From Enchytraeus crypticus (Eukaryota > Annelida > Clitellata > Enchytraeida > Enchytraeidae), in NCBI GenBank assembly GCA_905160935.1, contig CAJHZI010000839.1, positions 31,001 to 95,000 on the forward strand: DNA of 64,000 nt, in the 5' to 3' direction. Below are positions 11,743-23,894 of the stretch, piece by piece (within the stretch, counting starts at the first letter, position 1; each line of letters opens with the position of its first letter). The position numbers and the translations under genes are program-made. Under the pieces are notes generated by a model. It searched no databases. It was not told where the DNA came from and saw nothing but the letters and a program-made list of their open reading frames with translations.

Positions 11743-11850
11743 ACCCACTTATATGTGAAAATGAAGAGGAAGGCGGACGACAGAGAAGAGTGGAGGCGTT
11801 ATGTACCATGGACCTGCCAGTAGGCAGTGCACTAAGAGAGATATAATGTA
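11627..11850. mobile_element. Two nested LINE 3' fragments around a TA microsatellite
   Basis: 11627-11708 is the minus-strand 3' end of a (TGA)n-tail LINE (CGTGCGTTCTGAAGAGAACA), duplicated at 12012-12092. After (TA)n at 11708-11740, a plus-strand GA-tail LINE end follows (GAAGAGTGGAGGCGTTATGT), ending GCACTAAGAGAG. Confidence 0.65.
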
Positions 11851-12007
11851 TACGTAGGCTTTGCATAGACTTATTTTATATGACTTTTGCATGCTCATTC
11901 TATTTAATGGCAAAGCGGTTTGCTGAAGGCTACAATTAGATAAAGGATCATTTCCTGAGAGAGGATTTCTGAGCACATGCTATATTGTTAAATGCCAAGT
12001 TACTAAC

Positions 12008-12265
12008 TCAAGTCATCATCATCATCATCTTCTTCATCATCATTCCCCGTGCGTTCTGAAGAGAACATAGGGCGGCAACATTCCTCCATTTTTTTCTGTC
12101 TTTAGCAACCCTCACAGCATCTTCCCATGAAATGTTCAAAGTTTTCAAATCTTCGTTGATCGTGTTGAGCCAATTACTTCTAGGTCTTCCTCTTTTCCTT
12201 TTCCTTGACTTGGCTTCCAATTTATTGCAGTTTTTGCATATCTATCGTCAGGGTGACTAATTCCA
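12008..12265 (-). mobile_element. LINE ORF2 C-terminal fragment, TGA-tail family
   Basis: Encodes KRKRGRPRSNWLNTI and later EDAVRVAKDRKKWRNVAALC, the typical last residues of LINE proteins often mis-annotated as craniofacial development protein 2-like. A frameshift separates this from upstream RYAKTAINW-type codons. The 3' tail is (GAT)n. Confidence 0.75.
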
Positions 12266-12299
12266 ATATTATATTATTATAATATAATATTGGAATTAG
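12257..12299. repeat. Inverted repeat, 19-bp arms
   Basis: CTAATTCCAATATTATATT and its exact reverse complement are separated by 5 bases (ATTAT). AT-rich hairpin directly beside the LINE fragment. Confidence 0.8.
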
Positions 12300-12533
12300 T
12301 AATAATAATAGTAACTAATAGACTTATATTAATGAAATTTATTATATAAAAATACTCAATATTCAAATACTATAATAGGTCTAGTGTGTACCACTACGCA
12401 CCATCAGCGCACAACTGAGCCCTGAACAAGAGAGGGTGACGTGATAACTTTGTACTGTTTAAAGGCTTTCACTGATGAACTATAGATGGTTTTACCACTT
12501 AATTGCTTACACCAAGTTCTGAAGCAGTATGTC

Positions 12534-12672
12534 TAGTGGCTGGAGCCAGTGACGATGTCGGTAAAATACTCGACAGCGGATCAGTATGTGCGGGGTTAAA
12601 TCTTGGGCTTGCCTGTCACTGACATCGCTTTCGAGGGAGGAAACTGACATTAACATTGGCTTTACCAGCTTT
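12534..12672 (+). mobile_element. SINE-A copy
   Basis: Near full length: GGAGCCAGTGACGATGTCGG (box A region), a decayed box B (GGGGTTAAATCTT), then GTCACTGACATCGCTTTCGA and the GGCTTTACCAGC end. Confidence 0.8.
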
Positions 12673-12734
12673 TAGTATTAAAATCAGACCTGCTACGTTA
12701 GTTTATTTTTTAAGTAGACCGATTCTTACGGCTT

Positions 12735-12832
12735 CAGCTGATTGCACTGGCATTTGAAGCCAGGTATCGAACCCGAGGCTCCTGATTGAAGGCAAACGTG
12801 CTACCTATCTTTCCACTCAGCCGAGACGTTGT
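12735..12832 (-). mobile_element. tRNA-derived SINE head, minus strand
   Basis: Minus strand reads CGGCTGAGTGGAAAGATAGG (box A-like) and GGGTTCGATACC (box B) at tRNA-like spacing. Not a functional tRNA: no clear acceptor stem. Confidence 0.5.
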
Positions 12833-12964
12833 AGGCTCTTGTTTAGTATGAGATAATTTCTGATTTGACCAGCCCCTGATGAATTCTTTAGTCAGGTCTA
12901 AGAGTTCAATGCTTGGACTGGCTTTTAGCCTTTAACCTTGAACTAGGGCGTGTGACCTCAGTTT

Positions 12965-13084
12965 AGTGGAGAGGGAAGATAGATAGATAGATAAAGAGAG
13001 GGAGATAGATAGATAGATAGAGAGAGAGATAGGGAGCGTATGTAGATAGAGTGTGAGAGAGAGAAAGAGAGGGGGAGAGACCGT

Positions 13085-13143
<59 letters not shown>

Positions 13144-13611
13144 GGATGGATGGATGGATGGATGGATGGATGGATGGATGGATGGATGGATGGATGGATG
13201 GATGGATCGGATGGATGGATGGATGGATGGATGGATGGATGGATGGATGGATGGATGGATGGATGGATGGATGGATGGATGGATGGATGGATGGATGGAT
13301 GGATGGATGGATGGATGGATGGATGGATGGATGGATGGATGGATGGATGGATGGATGGATGGATGGGATGGGATGGATGGATGGATGGATGGATGGATGG
13401 AGGGGATGGATGGATGGATGGATGGATGGATGGATGGATGGATGGATGGATGGATGGATGGATGGATGGATGGATGGATGGATGGATGGATGGATGGATG
13501 GATGGATGGATGGAGGATGGATGGATGGATGGATGGATGGATGGATGGATGGATGGATGGATGGATGGATGGATGGATGGATGGATGGATGGATGGATGG
13601 ATGGATGGATG

Positions 13612-13657
<46 letters not shown>

Positions 13658-13715
13658 CAGATAGATAGACAGATAGATAGACAGATAGATAGACAGATAA
13701 AGAGAGAGAGAGAGA
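12965..13715. repeat. Compound (GATA)n-(GGAT)n-(GATA)n microsatellite
   Basis: About 470 bases of GGAT flanked by GATA and GACA/GATA stretches. Six-frame translation gives long Met-Asp-Gly-Trp or Ile-His-Pro-Ser repeats; these are artefacts of a 4-bp unit, which repeats in every frame. Confidence 0.95.
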
Positions 13716-14850
13716 GCTAGGGGGGAGGGATAGAAGTAGGTATAGTCTCACTGGCGCCACAACCATTTGAGAGTCATTCGCTACACAGCACATAACATAT
13801 GCACGAGTGTGCGCTCTGCAGTGGTGGGATAAATACTTCCTACATGTATCTTGAATACTTTAAAACGTCATTTGTAAATACTTTAAACATACCTTTAGGC
13901 CCAATGGTATGTATAAAAATCATGAAAGAGAGTATTTTTCAGAAATATTTCAGAAAGTACAGAATTTAGTAGTATTTAACTAATTCCATTGTGCCCATCA
14001 CTGTAGATGGTCAGTCTATGGTATTATAACTTGGCTGTTTGATAGAAGAGATTGTTCTGTTTGATACTTGATACTGTAGCATATAATGTACACATAGGAT
14101 CCAATCAATCGGTTAATAAATGAAGATTTAGCGTCGATTTCCTCTTCCCATAATGCTGTGTGCTACTGAGTTATTTCATAAATTAGGAACAATAATTTCT
14201 GTATTATGTTAACATTGCCATACATCAAATTAATTAGGTTTATCATTGGGTTGCTTATCTTGATGCATCTATATCGCCACACCGATTGTGGCTCATTGGA
14301 TGAATGTTCAACCCTTAAACCTCTCATTTCGAGTCTTTCGCTTATCAGTTTATTCAGTGGTATTTATGTAAACAAAAAATGACTTAGAAAAGAAGTTAAC
14401 AAATAACTAACTGAAGTTTCTAAATAAATAAATTTATTGGCATTATACGTATATCTAACTCTTTACTTATATAATTATAAATTTTATTGGTAACTGTTTC
14501 ATATTTATAGTTATGCTTTTGACTAACTGATTGATTTAATTTAATATGAAGTCACTGACAGATATGAACCATGAGTCTGTTGATCAAGAGCGGAACGCTT
14601 AACCAATGGCGCCACGGTGTCAAGCTGTTCTAGTGGCTTGCTAATGGCTGTAAAGTTGTGCTAATATTTATACGTCGTATATCTCGAGTCGTACTCTCAT
14701 AACAGAAATGTTACAGCGGTGCCACTTCAAATGTTTTGTTTACAATAAGTTCATCCGCTGTTTTCTTTAGGGAAGGGTTACACTTTACTGCCATCCATTG
14801 GGCTTCCGTTATAGTTTACACTGCACTGTTAGTTTGCCAACGAATGTTTT
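13716..14850. other. Intergenic, tRNA-like SINE head near 14565-14630
   Basis: AT-rich sequence without coding signal. On the minus strand at 14565-14630, TGGCGCCATTGGTTAAGCG (box A) and GGTTCATATC (box B) suggest another tRNA-derived remnant. Confidence 0.4.
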
Positions 14851-14854
14851 ATTA

Positions 14855-14906
<52 letters not shown>

Positions 14907-14983
14907 GTGTAAACTCTCTCTCTCTCTCTCTCTCACTCTCTCTCTCTCTCTCTCTCTCTCTAATAAAGATATAGATTATATAT

Positions 14984-15021
<38 letters not shown>

Positions 15022-15025
15022 TGTA
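14855..15025. repeat. (TA)n, (CT)n, (TA)n compound microsatellite
   Basis: Two TA tracts enclose a CT tract of about 50 bases. GCAGTGTAAACTC flanks the CT run, and similar TACACTGCACTG text occurs just upstream. Confidence 0.9.
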
Positions 15026-15660
15026 TATTTATATATACAGTATATATAAATGTACATGTAATTGTAGAATATGATACAGAATATGCATGTATTGCAGAAT
15101 TAAAAGCAAACACATTTTAATGGAAGAATCAGTGGTAGGAAGAAGAAATGGCTTAGAAGAAACACATCTATTTTCCTCTGAAATTTTCCTACTGCTAAGT
15201 CTACGCAAAAAAATTCCAGACCATTCAATTTTAGGGTTACTGTGCGGGCTATAGTATATTGGGGCAATAAACCCCGCCATAAATTTGGATCATAATACTT
15301 AGCTAGGAGTGTTTGCTTAGTTGTAAGAGCTAATGATATAGAAAAGTAACATGGGAATATTTGCGAGGTTCTGTAGACAAGCAGCACTTAGCATGCGTGC
15401 TCTCGATTCATTAGTATTCAATTGTTTGACGAAGGAGAAGTTCTTCAACGATTAACTTATTGCTTTGACTTCACCGACATCAACATTCGTTAACAGGTCG
15501 CAATTGCAGCGTTTTCTCCATAAGATACGACCTCTTCTCAAAGTCTTGATGAGATACGACCTCTCTTTAATGTCTCTATAAGATACGACTTCTCTTCAAT
15601 GTCTCTATGAGATACGACCTCTCTATTTAATACTATAGCAACACATACAACCACGCACAA
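15026..15660. other. Intergenic, no gene seen
   Basis: Short open frames on the minus strand have no homology that I recognise. ATGAGATACGACCTCTCTTT-type imperfect repeats (about 35 bases, three to four copies) occupy 15520-15625. Confidence 0.5.
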
Positions 15661-15661
15661 A

Positions 15662-15688
15662 TCTAGAGAGAGAGAGAGAGAGAAAGAA

Positions 15689-15719
<31 letters not shown>

Positions 15720-15810
15720 ACAGAGAAAAGGGAGAGAGAAGGAGATAGAGAGAGAAAAGATGGAGATAGAGAAGAGGGAGAGAGAAAGAGATAGAGAGAG
15801 AAAAAAGTTA
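15662..15810. repeat. (GA)n-rich microsatellite
   Basis: Degenerate GAGAGA and GGGAGA repeats, about 150 bases. Confidence 0.85.
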
Positions 15811-15954
15811 TTGTGAGTGAGAGAGCAGTTTATGTTTGTCTAGCATCTCTGGCATGTGTCACAAGCAATCAGTGTTGATTAGCATAAACGCGGGCATCTC
15901 TGTGGAGAATCTGTAGAGACTTTGGCAATCAGGAGAACTAGCTTATACTAAGTC

Positions 15955-16080
15955 ATCGACATATGTCGGTAAGATGTTCGACCGCGGATCAGTATGTGCG
16001 GGATTCAAATCCTGGGCTCGCCCGTCACTGACATCGCTTTCGAGTGAGGAAACTGACGTTAACCTTACCTTTACCAGCTT

Positions 16081-16082
<2 letters not shown>
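15955..16082 (+). mobile_element. SINE-A copy with (TA)n tail
   Basis: Well preserved: GTCGGTAAGATGTTCGACCG, box B GATTCAAATCC, GTCACTGACATCGCTTTCGA and the end ACCTTTACCAGCTTTA, followed directly by (TA)n at 16083-16133. Confidence 0.85.
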
Positions 16083-16133
<51 letters not shown>

Positions 16134-16135
<2 letters not shown>

Positions 16136-17425
16136 TATAGGGAGAGAGAAGGCAGAGAGAGCGAGAGAGGAGAGGGGAGAATGAGAGATACATGTGGAGA
16201 TAGTGATGGAGAGATTTAGCTTTAAAAAGTAAAGGGAATATCTTCATAGAGATAAAAGGGGAGAAAAATTTAACGTTAAAAATAAAATTTCTCTCATTGT
16301 CTCTTTATCGTCTCTCAATCTCTCAACTTACTTCTATAAGCTCTATATAATATAAAGCATCTATTGGCTGAGACACGTCATGCTATATCTGCACTGTATT
16401 ATTAATGGCCTAACCTCTGCTTGAAACTTTAAAACCTCTGAGATCAGATAACGTAGCCTGTCATCGCCATTATAAGATCTCTATCTCTCTAAGCACAGAA
16501 CCTGCACAGCACAGCACAGCGCTATCAGAGCATGGCATTAGTGCAGCGACTGTACTACTATTTGAAACTACTTTTTGATTATTTTTATTATTTGCTACTA
16601 TTCTGCTAATTGCTACAAGTATTTTGAGTATAGAGCAGTTTAGTTTCTATGTTACCGTAGTCCACGTCGATTTCTATCTGAATTGTTCTAAATGTTAAGT
16701 TGTGAGTTTTTTTAATTGTTTGAAATTGGAGGAAAGAGGCAAAACTTTACCACGATGGGAGATGAGTTAGAAATTTTCATGTTGGTCATGGGTTTAATTA
16801 TGGTCATTGGTTTAATAATAAAGGTTTAATAATAATAATAAAGGTTTATCGTCCGTTTCCTCATACAAGGATGATGTCAAGGACGTTAATGGGGATTATC
16901 TGTTAACATATTCAGCGCCAATGGTTTCAGTTGGTTTCGGCATCCGAAGTTAACATCAGGAACGTCAGCGTCTAGGCTTGAGCAGCTAATTGATATATAA
17001 ATTAATTGATTGATTGATTAATTAATTGATTACTTTTGTTACTTAGATGAATGTTGGTTTGATTGATTGATTTATTGCTCTTGTGCTTTGTAGGTTACTG
17101 TATTAAACTCTCCGAATAGATACTTCACGATACTATGTGCTATTACAGTATTTTGAAGCACTTCAGGAATAAAAAGGAAATATAATGGTTTAGTAAATGC
17201 CTGAAATATGATTTATTTAATAAATTGAACATTCTGGTGAACAAACTCCACTGATTCAAAGATGTCACTTTACATGTATATCTAACGGAATAAAATGTAC
17301 ATAACTTGTCAGACATACATGTAGAATAGAATAAATAGCAGCTTCTAATTATAAAGCGCTAAGTATTCTTTTGACGTTATTCGGTAATAGAACTTGGATT
17401 TGACGCAGTGTTACCAAGTACAGAG
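16134..17425. other. Upstream flank of the cysteine-rich gene, no gene seen
   Basis: Contains a GA-rich tract, an element C-like piece at 16835-16970 (TTTATCGTCCGTTTCCTCAT), and GATT repeats near 17000-17080. Presumably includes the promoter of the next gene, but no TATA or initiator stands out. Confidence 0.4.
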
Positions 17426-20400
17426 ATGTGGAAATCCTCCTCGTTTTCTTGCAAGAGGTGGGCAGCACTGTTCTTGCTAGCTCAGCTACCTGGTACGTTT
17501 TCTATATTGTAACCTCAGAAAACTGGTGTTTATAAGTGTTTATCAGTGTTTATCAGTGTTTGTCTGTGTTTATCAGTGTTAATAAGTGTTTATAAGTGTT
17601 TGTAAGTTTTAATCAGAGCTTATCAGTGTTTATCAGTGTATATTAGAGTTTATCAGTGTTTATCAGTGTTTATCGGTGTGTATCAGAGTTTATCAGTGTT
17701 TTTCAGTGTGTATCAGTGTTTGTCAGTGTTTATCAGGGTTTATCGGTGTTTATCAGTGTTTATCAGTATTTATAAGTGTTTATAAGTGTTTATCGGTGTT
17801 TATCAGTGTTTGACCGCGCGTACTGTATAATAAAATCGTATAGGATCACATACTGTTATGCAATTGGCTAGCACATATGAATGTAAACGAAAGAGAGGAA
17901 TGCTAGTAAGTTATACAGTGAATATGTTTAATTTATGTTTAAAGAGCTCGAGGCATTCCAATCAAATCAAAATAAATCACATTCATAATATGCGCCATCT
18001 GTCGTCAGCGACTCATCACAGTTAATCATATCATCACTTATATACTGCACATATACCTTAGACTTTTAGACAAAAAGTCTAAAGAAAGACACAAAGATCA
18101 TGATAGTGAAAACCTTGGTTTGTCCCACCCTATTGTATTAGGAGGCGTTATATACCATGGATCTGCCAGTAGGCAGTGCACTAAGAGAGAGAGAGATACC
18201 TTATCCATTCGTCAAACACATCCTGTGCCGCCTGATATCTACGTTAACTTCTATCTTTATAGGTCTACTTATTATATTATTGATATATTATTGATTTTGT
18301 ACTATTTGTATTGATTTCATACTATTTGTATTGATTTTATACCATTTGTGTTTTACACTATTTATATTGATTTTATACTATTGATAAATTATTGATTTTA
18401 TCGTGAAGAACTACGAAGCGAATGGATATACGGTTTTACGTACGGTTCCTCTTTTGAGCATTATGTCAACAATTCTAATTATTCCATAGTTCCAACTCTG
18501 GCAGGATTTGCTTGCTTTTCAATTTTTCTGTTCACAAACCTAAACACTAAATTCTCATTTTTCATGAGCTTAGATTATGAATGATGAACTAGACATATAT
18601 TATGCGGGATCTCTAGCTCGCAGTAAGGAGGACAGGCTGCTAGTAGCGGCGCCTAGGTAAATGGCCTCAATATCTTCTCTGTATCGCCCATTGTCTGCAC
18701 GAGAGAGTTGACAATGGCGCTCGGCAAAGCTTTGAACACGAGACTGACGTGAAAGAGATAAGCATCTAAGCATTTGACCAGAGGCGCGTAGATCAGTGGA
18801 GATGTTATCTGCGACTGGCGCTTATAACAAGAGATATAGGGCGATATTAGGGCCACGAGAATAGGGCCACGATGGTATGGCCACGACCGTAGGGTCACGA
18901 TAGTAGGGTCACGATAGTAGGGTCACGATACTAGTGTCACGATAGAAGGGTCACGACAGTACGGCCACGATAGTACGGCCACGATAATAGGGCCACGATA
19001 GTAGGGTCACGATAGTAGGGTCACGATAGTAGGGCCACGATAGTAGGGCCACGAGAGTAGGGTCACGATAGTAGGGTCACGATAGTAGGGCCACGATAGT
19101 AAGGTCATGATTGTAGGGTCACGACAGTAGGACTATAACCTTGAAAAGTGTCCTCGAGTAGTCACGTGACTAATACTGTGACCTTGAGGACAATAACACT
19201 GCCTACGGGCTCAGCCAAGTTTTCTGCTGTATGATTCATCATCTCTTGCAGTTTAGAAACGAAACTCCAATCAATCTATCAATCAATCAATCAATAAATC
19301 AGTCAATCAATCAATCAATAAGAATTGAAACGCCGTAAGCCTATGGATTCTTTTAGAAATCTGTCACAACAAGCATACATACTATGGCTAATGTCGTAAT
19401 TATTGATAATTTATCAATTGATTGATTGATTTATTAATTTACCTATTGTTGTTCTAATTAATTAAACCTAGCATATTGCTTTTGCATTACAGCGATGCTG
19501 ATGACGCAATCGTACTGCCCGCCTGACGTCATATATAGGTCAGCAGATTGTTTATATGACTACGTCATACAGCTCGACGCGTTACGTCAGAATGACCTAC
19601 ATTTCTTGTCAGGAGTGGACGCCGAGAACATCCGACTCATCTGCAGGTCTGACCTACATTCGTGACCTACATTCCTAACCCATTTTCTTGCCATACATTC
19701 GTGACCTACATTCGTGACCTAGAAATATGTATGGACGAAAATATTGCTTCTCTTTTCCGAACACAAGAACATCGTCAGAATTGATTCAACTGAGTTTCGA
19801 AATGTAGCTTTTAACTTACAAGGAAAGTTGTCTGCCAACTCGTCTACTAGGTCTATTATTATTATTATTAACAACGAAAACTGATATAGCAGTGTTGCGG
19901 CCGAACTTGGTCTTCGAGACTACTTTAATAGTAATAAGCTGAATAACAAAACCGGCAAATTATGGTTCCACGCTGAGAATTGAATCAGGGCCCCAGCAGG
20001 TTCACAAATGCTGAGATTCCAGCCATTAGACCATTTGAATAATAATAGTAATGATGATGATGATGATGATTATGATTATTATTATTATTATTATTTTGAT
20101 TACGATGATGATGCTATTGTATTGTTTTGTATTGAATTTAACTGCATTTCAATGCATTACTTTACATTGCATTGCATGGCATTGCATTGTATTGTTTTGT
20201 ATTTAATTGCATGTTATTGTATTGTATTGCATGGTATTATATTGTTTTGCATCGTACTGTATTCTATAATTTTTGTATTGTATAGCATTGCACTACACTG
20301 CATTGTATTATATCGTATTGTATCGTATAGCATTGTACAGTAGACCTATTCCAATGTTTTGTATCGTATCGTATTTTATCGTATCTCATAATATTGTATC

Positions 20401-22678
20401 GTATTGTATTGTATCGTATCTCATCGTATCTTATAATATTTTATCTTATTGTACTGTGTCGTATTGTATCGCATTGTATAATTGTATTGTATCCTATCGT
20501 ATCACATCGTATCGTATTGTATCGTATCGCATTGTATCGTATTGTATCGTATCGCATTGTATCGTATTGTATTTTACTGTATCGTATTGTATTGTATCAT
20601 ATCGTATTGTATTTTACCATATTGTATGATATCGTATGATATCGTATCGTATCGTATTGTATTATATCGTATCGCATCGTATTGTATCCTATCGTATCGC
20701 ATCGTATTGTATCCTATCGTATCGCATCGTATTGTATTATATCGTATCGCATCGTATTGTATTATATCGTATCGCATCGTATTGTATTATATCGTATCGT
20801 ATCGTATTATATTATATCGTATCGTATCCTATTGTATTATATCGTATCGTATCGCATCGTATTGTATCGTATCGTATTGTATTGTATTGTATTGTACGCA
20901 GCACGCTAGAGACAGGTGGGATGTGCATAGCTAGTTTGGCGGGAGGGTGTAACGCTGAGGTGAGACAAAGCATAGATAATCTCTACTTCAAACCCCACAC
21001 AGCCATCCTACACATGTGCGAGTATAAAAACCTATTCGAGGGTTTGTCGTCATACTTATCCGTAAAAATTTAATTTTAAAATTATACTAATAAAAACTGA
21101 TAAAACTAAGGTTAACGTCAGTTACCTCACTCGAAAGCGATGTCAGCGACGGGCGAGCCCAGGATATTGTCTTCATATTTATCAATAAAATATCAATTTT
21201 AAATTATACTAATACAACATTACTACCGCTTATGATAAATTATAAGTTAATTAGAGTATCAAAAAATAAATAGGTCGATTGTAAAGCTGGTAAAGCTAAT
21301 GTTAACGTTAGTTTCTTCACAAGAAAGCGATGTCAGTGACGGGTGATCCCAGGATTTGAACCCCGCATATACTGATCCGCGGTCTACTATCTTACCGACT
21401 TCGCCACTGGCTCCAGACACAAATACAAAAATGCAAAACTACTACCACTAGTAATAAATTATAAATTTATTAAAGTATCAAACAATAAATAGGTCGATTG
21501 TAACAACACTGCTATTTGCATTATGACACAGTGACGCTAGATGGACGAGTAATAGCAATAGTTTAATAGCAAAGTCCAGCTAATGCAATGATGAGGTTCT
21601 GCAGACCTCCACAAGCCTTTGTTGAAATTTTAAGTCCTGGTCAATTTAGCTTGTAATTGAAATGTAAACTATCCATTAAATATTTAATTAATTAATTAAT
21701 TAAGTGAATCAGTTATTAACTACGTGATTGATTGATTAATTGATTGACTGATTGATTGAGTGATTGATTGAAATAGACTAATTGTTTGGTTAATTTATAT
21801 AGACTGATTGATCGACTGATTGTTTGATTGATTAATGAATATTGAATGATTGATTGATTGATTGATATTGATTGATAGATTAATTGAAAATGATTGATTG
21901 GTTAATTAATTGAAAATGATTGATTGGTTAATTAATTGATATTGATTGATTGATTGAATGATTAATTACTAATTAATTAATTGATTGATTTCAGATTACT
22001 CGATGAACAAGAACTGTTTTGAGAGGCTACGCAACGAGTCAGAGTTATGTCTGGATAGCTCCTTCCCTAGCAGCGATAGACAGCATCAGCATCACAACCA
22101 GAGACAACAACAACAACACAGACAGCGGCATCAGCACAGCTCCAAACAATGCGCGTATGCATCGGTCTATTTCATCCGCAATAATCCATCAATCAATCAA
22201 TCATCATCATCATCAACATCTTCATCATCATCACCATCACCATCATCATTATCATCATCTTCCCTTAAATCCCAGCTTAACTAAGGTCGGGATACAAAGA
22301 GACCTTCTTTGGAAGTTTTCCATTCGTTTAAATTTTGTAGCAATTTCTGGAGTCTAGGTGATCACTAACCGAATACCCTTTCTGCCGCAATAATCAATCT
22401 TCTAACTTATTACACAGTATAACTAAATTTTAAGTAATCATAGTAATCCTAAATTTTGTTAAATTCCAAATCTGCCATTATAAGCCGGGTGTCACTGAAT
22501 TTTTCTCCTAATCTACAGTTTGAAAGTTTTAGATTGTTATTGTTTTGATTGATTGATTAATTAACTGGTTGTTTAAATAATATTCCGACTATCATGATAG
22601 ATTAAATGAGCAACTGACTATTCTATCGATTGATTTGATTGATTGATGGATAGGTTGATTGATTAATTGGATTGATTG

Positions 22679-22735
<57 letters not shown>

Positions 22736-23773
22736 CACACACACACACACACACACATGTATATATATATATATATATATATATTATGAATTATATGGAT
22801 TAAATTTTTTTAACTTAATGAACTATACGTAATTGCATATTGCTTTAAATTGAAGTACTGTTTCATTTGATTGATGTGCTGCTTCACTATGTGATGAATT
22901 CACTGTCTGATTTCATAACTCAGTTGGTTGAATCAGCCATTGATTGCTGAACTATTTGATTATTGATGGCTGGATTGAGTGTTTGATCGGTTGATTGATT
23001 GATTAATTGATTGATTGATTGTTTAATTGATTTCAGCTCTAGACTGAGCCGCGTGACGTCATGTATAAGATATCACGTGACTAGACGCTGCACCAGTAAC
23101 GCTGTGGGATTGGTCGAGAGTTTGGTCAAGGCCACAGTGTCACTGAGTGCACAGTGCACTCATGATGCACTCAGTGACCCCACGGGTAATAGCGATGAGT
23201 CATCTCAGTCATCTCAGCATAAGGTAATCAATCAATAAATCAATCAATCAATCACAGCACAGCACATCATAGCACAACTCAGAACATCACAATACATGTC
23301 TGGCATCCCAGCAGAGCACAGTACAACATAATTGTGCAGCACAACTCACCCCAACAGCTGTGCAATGTTATGTATCGATTGATAGCACCGCTTTTGGATC
23401 CTTATTTTTGCTCGTCGGCTTGATTTAGTCTAAAAATGCTCGATCTTTTCATTGATGACTGTAGCACTATAATTGCTGTTATTAGTGTTATTATTATAGC
23501 AATTACAAATCGATATGGATTAGAATATATAACTTCGTAAGTCTATGCTTCAAATCTTATATAATTTTCTTATATCTTAGTTTATATTTCTATTCATATT
23601 TAATTTCTGTTGTGATTTTGTGCTATTTTTAGAACCTGCAAAATTCAGGGAGGAGTCAACCATCTGCCAGTCAGCGTCCAAGCGCCGCCCCTCGTACAAC
23701 TCCTCTATATAAATTCGTCTATCCGCTGCTACTAGTGCTGTCAATCATTCGTTTACCCGCCTCTAATTTGTAA
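17426..23773 (+). CDS. Unrecognised secreted cysteine-rich protein with probable GPI anchor, six exons, 282 aa
   Basis: Exons 17426-17492, 19493-19646, 20902-21041, 21995-22154, 23037-23223 and 23633-23773. Junction phases 1, 2, 1, 2 and 0 all match, every intron is GT-AG, and the alternative frames of the middle exons that I tested hit stops. Exon 1 is a signal peptide (MWKSSSFSCKRWAALFLLAQ). The mature part has 12 cysteines, in contexts such as SYCPPDVIY, SADCLYDYV, GGMCIASLAGGCNAE, NKNCFERL, ESELCLD, TSCIRYHV and RRCTSNAV. A Gln/His-rich stretch and a possible N-glycosylation site (NES) lie between cysteines. The last exon ends YKFVYPLLLVLSIIRLPASN plus Leu and the stop, a short hydrophobic tail as in GPI-anchored proteins. 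I do not recognise the family. The even cysteine number and paired C..C spacing resemble extracellular helical disulphide domains, but that is inference. Expression is untested. Confidence 0.7.
17525..17812. repeat. 10-bp TTTATCAGTG minisatellite
   Basis: About 28 degenerate copies starting some 30 bases after the donor of the first exon of the cysteine-rich gene. Confidence 0.85.
18135..18200 (+). mobile_element. GA-tail LINE 3' end fragment
   Basis: GGCGTTATATACCATGGATC, TGCCAGTAGGCAGTGCACTA, then (GA)n. Confidence 0.7.
18842..19135. repeat. 14-bp GGTCACGATAGTAG minisatellite
   Basis: About 21 copies alternating GGTCACGATAGTAG and GGCCACGATAGTAG, in the second half of the first intron of the cysteine-rich gene. 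Confidence 0.9.
19640..19725. repeat. GACCTACATTCGT array at a splice donor
   Basis: Four copies of GACCTACATTCGT right after the donor of exon 2 of the cysteine-rich gene. The exon itself contains GACCTACATTTCTTG about 50 bases upstream, so the intronic array appears exon-derived. Confidence 0.7.
19855..19935 (-). repeat. Dispersed element F copy
   Basis: ATTATTATTAACAACGAAAA and GCAGTGTTGCGGCCGAACTT with TCTTCGAGACTACTTTA. Its complement recurs at 40560-40630 (AAGACCGAGTTCGGTCGTGA), so this is an interspersed repeat end. Confidence 0.55.
20110..20899. repeat. TCGTATTGTA array, 5/10-bp periodic
   Basis: Nearly 800 bases of degenerate TATTG/TATCG pentamers that continue right into the acceptor (TGTATTGTACGCAG|CACG) of exon 3 of the cysteine-rich gene. 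Apparent long Tyr/Ile/Ser-rich frames are repeat artefacts. Confidence 0.9.
21105..21418 (-). mobile_element. Two SINE-A copies in tandem, minus strand
   Basis: 21105-21178 is a truncated copy (TAACGTCAGTTACCTCACTC, GATGTCAGCGACGGGCGAGC). 21283-21418 is nearly complete and ends CGACTTCGCCACTGGCTCCA. The AATATCAATTTT / ATTATACTAATA context is repeated between them. Confidence 0.8.
21680..21994. repeat. GATT-rich tract running into an acceptor
   Basis: TTGATTGATT and TTAATTAATTGA runs end at TTGATTTCAG, the acceptor of exon 4 of the cysteine-rich gene. Confidence 0.8.
22190..22320. repeat. ATC microsatellite plus element E copy
   Basis: (CAATC)n and (ATC)n followed by CTTAAATCCCAGCTTAACTA and AAGGTCGGGATACAAAGAGA, matching 2083-2145 and 36778-36870. 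Confidence 0.6.
22680..22785. repeat. (TA)n-(CA)n-(TA)n microsatellite
   Basis: TA tract, about 12 CA units, then a second TA tract, in intron 4 of the cysteine-rich gene. Confidence 0.95.
23390..23510 (+). repeat. Element D copy, partial
   Basis: TTTTGCTCGTCGGCTTGATT, then a diverged TTCATTGATGACTGTAGCAC and a short ATT tail. In the last intron of the cysteine-rich gene. Confidence 0.6.
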
Positions 23774-23894
23774 ACCAGCCTAACATTGTATTCGTGACGT
23801 GGCGTCAGTGGCGCAGCCAGGGGGAGGGACTCAATTGGGAAGTGCTTAATTTAGGAGGGGGTTGATTTGAGGAGGGGCTACATTGAACGCTCTT

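Noticed and set aside
13142-13624. Long Met-Asp-Gly-Trp and Ile-His-Pro-Ser reading frames
   Set aside because: Pure GGAT microsatellite; a 4-bp unit without stops is open in all frames.
12735-14630. Functional tRNA genes
   Set aside because: Box A and box B are present, but I could not form a full cloverleaf; flanks look like SINE heads.
20273-21073. Tyr/Ile/Ser-rich frames in the TATTG array
   Set aside because: Pentamer repeat artefact. Only 20902-21041 was kept, as an exon, because it is non-repetitive and fits neighbouring phases.
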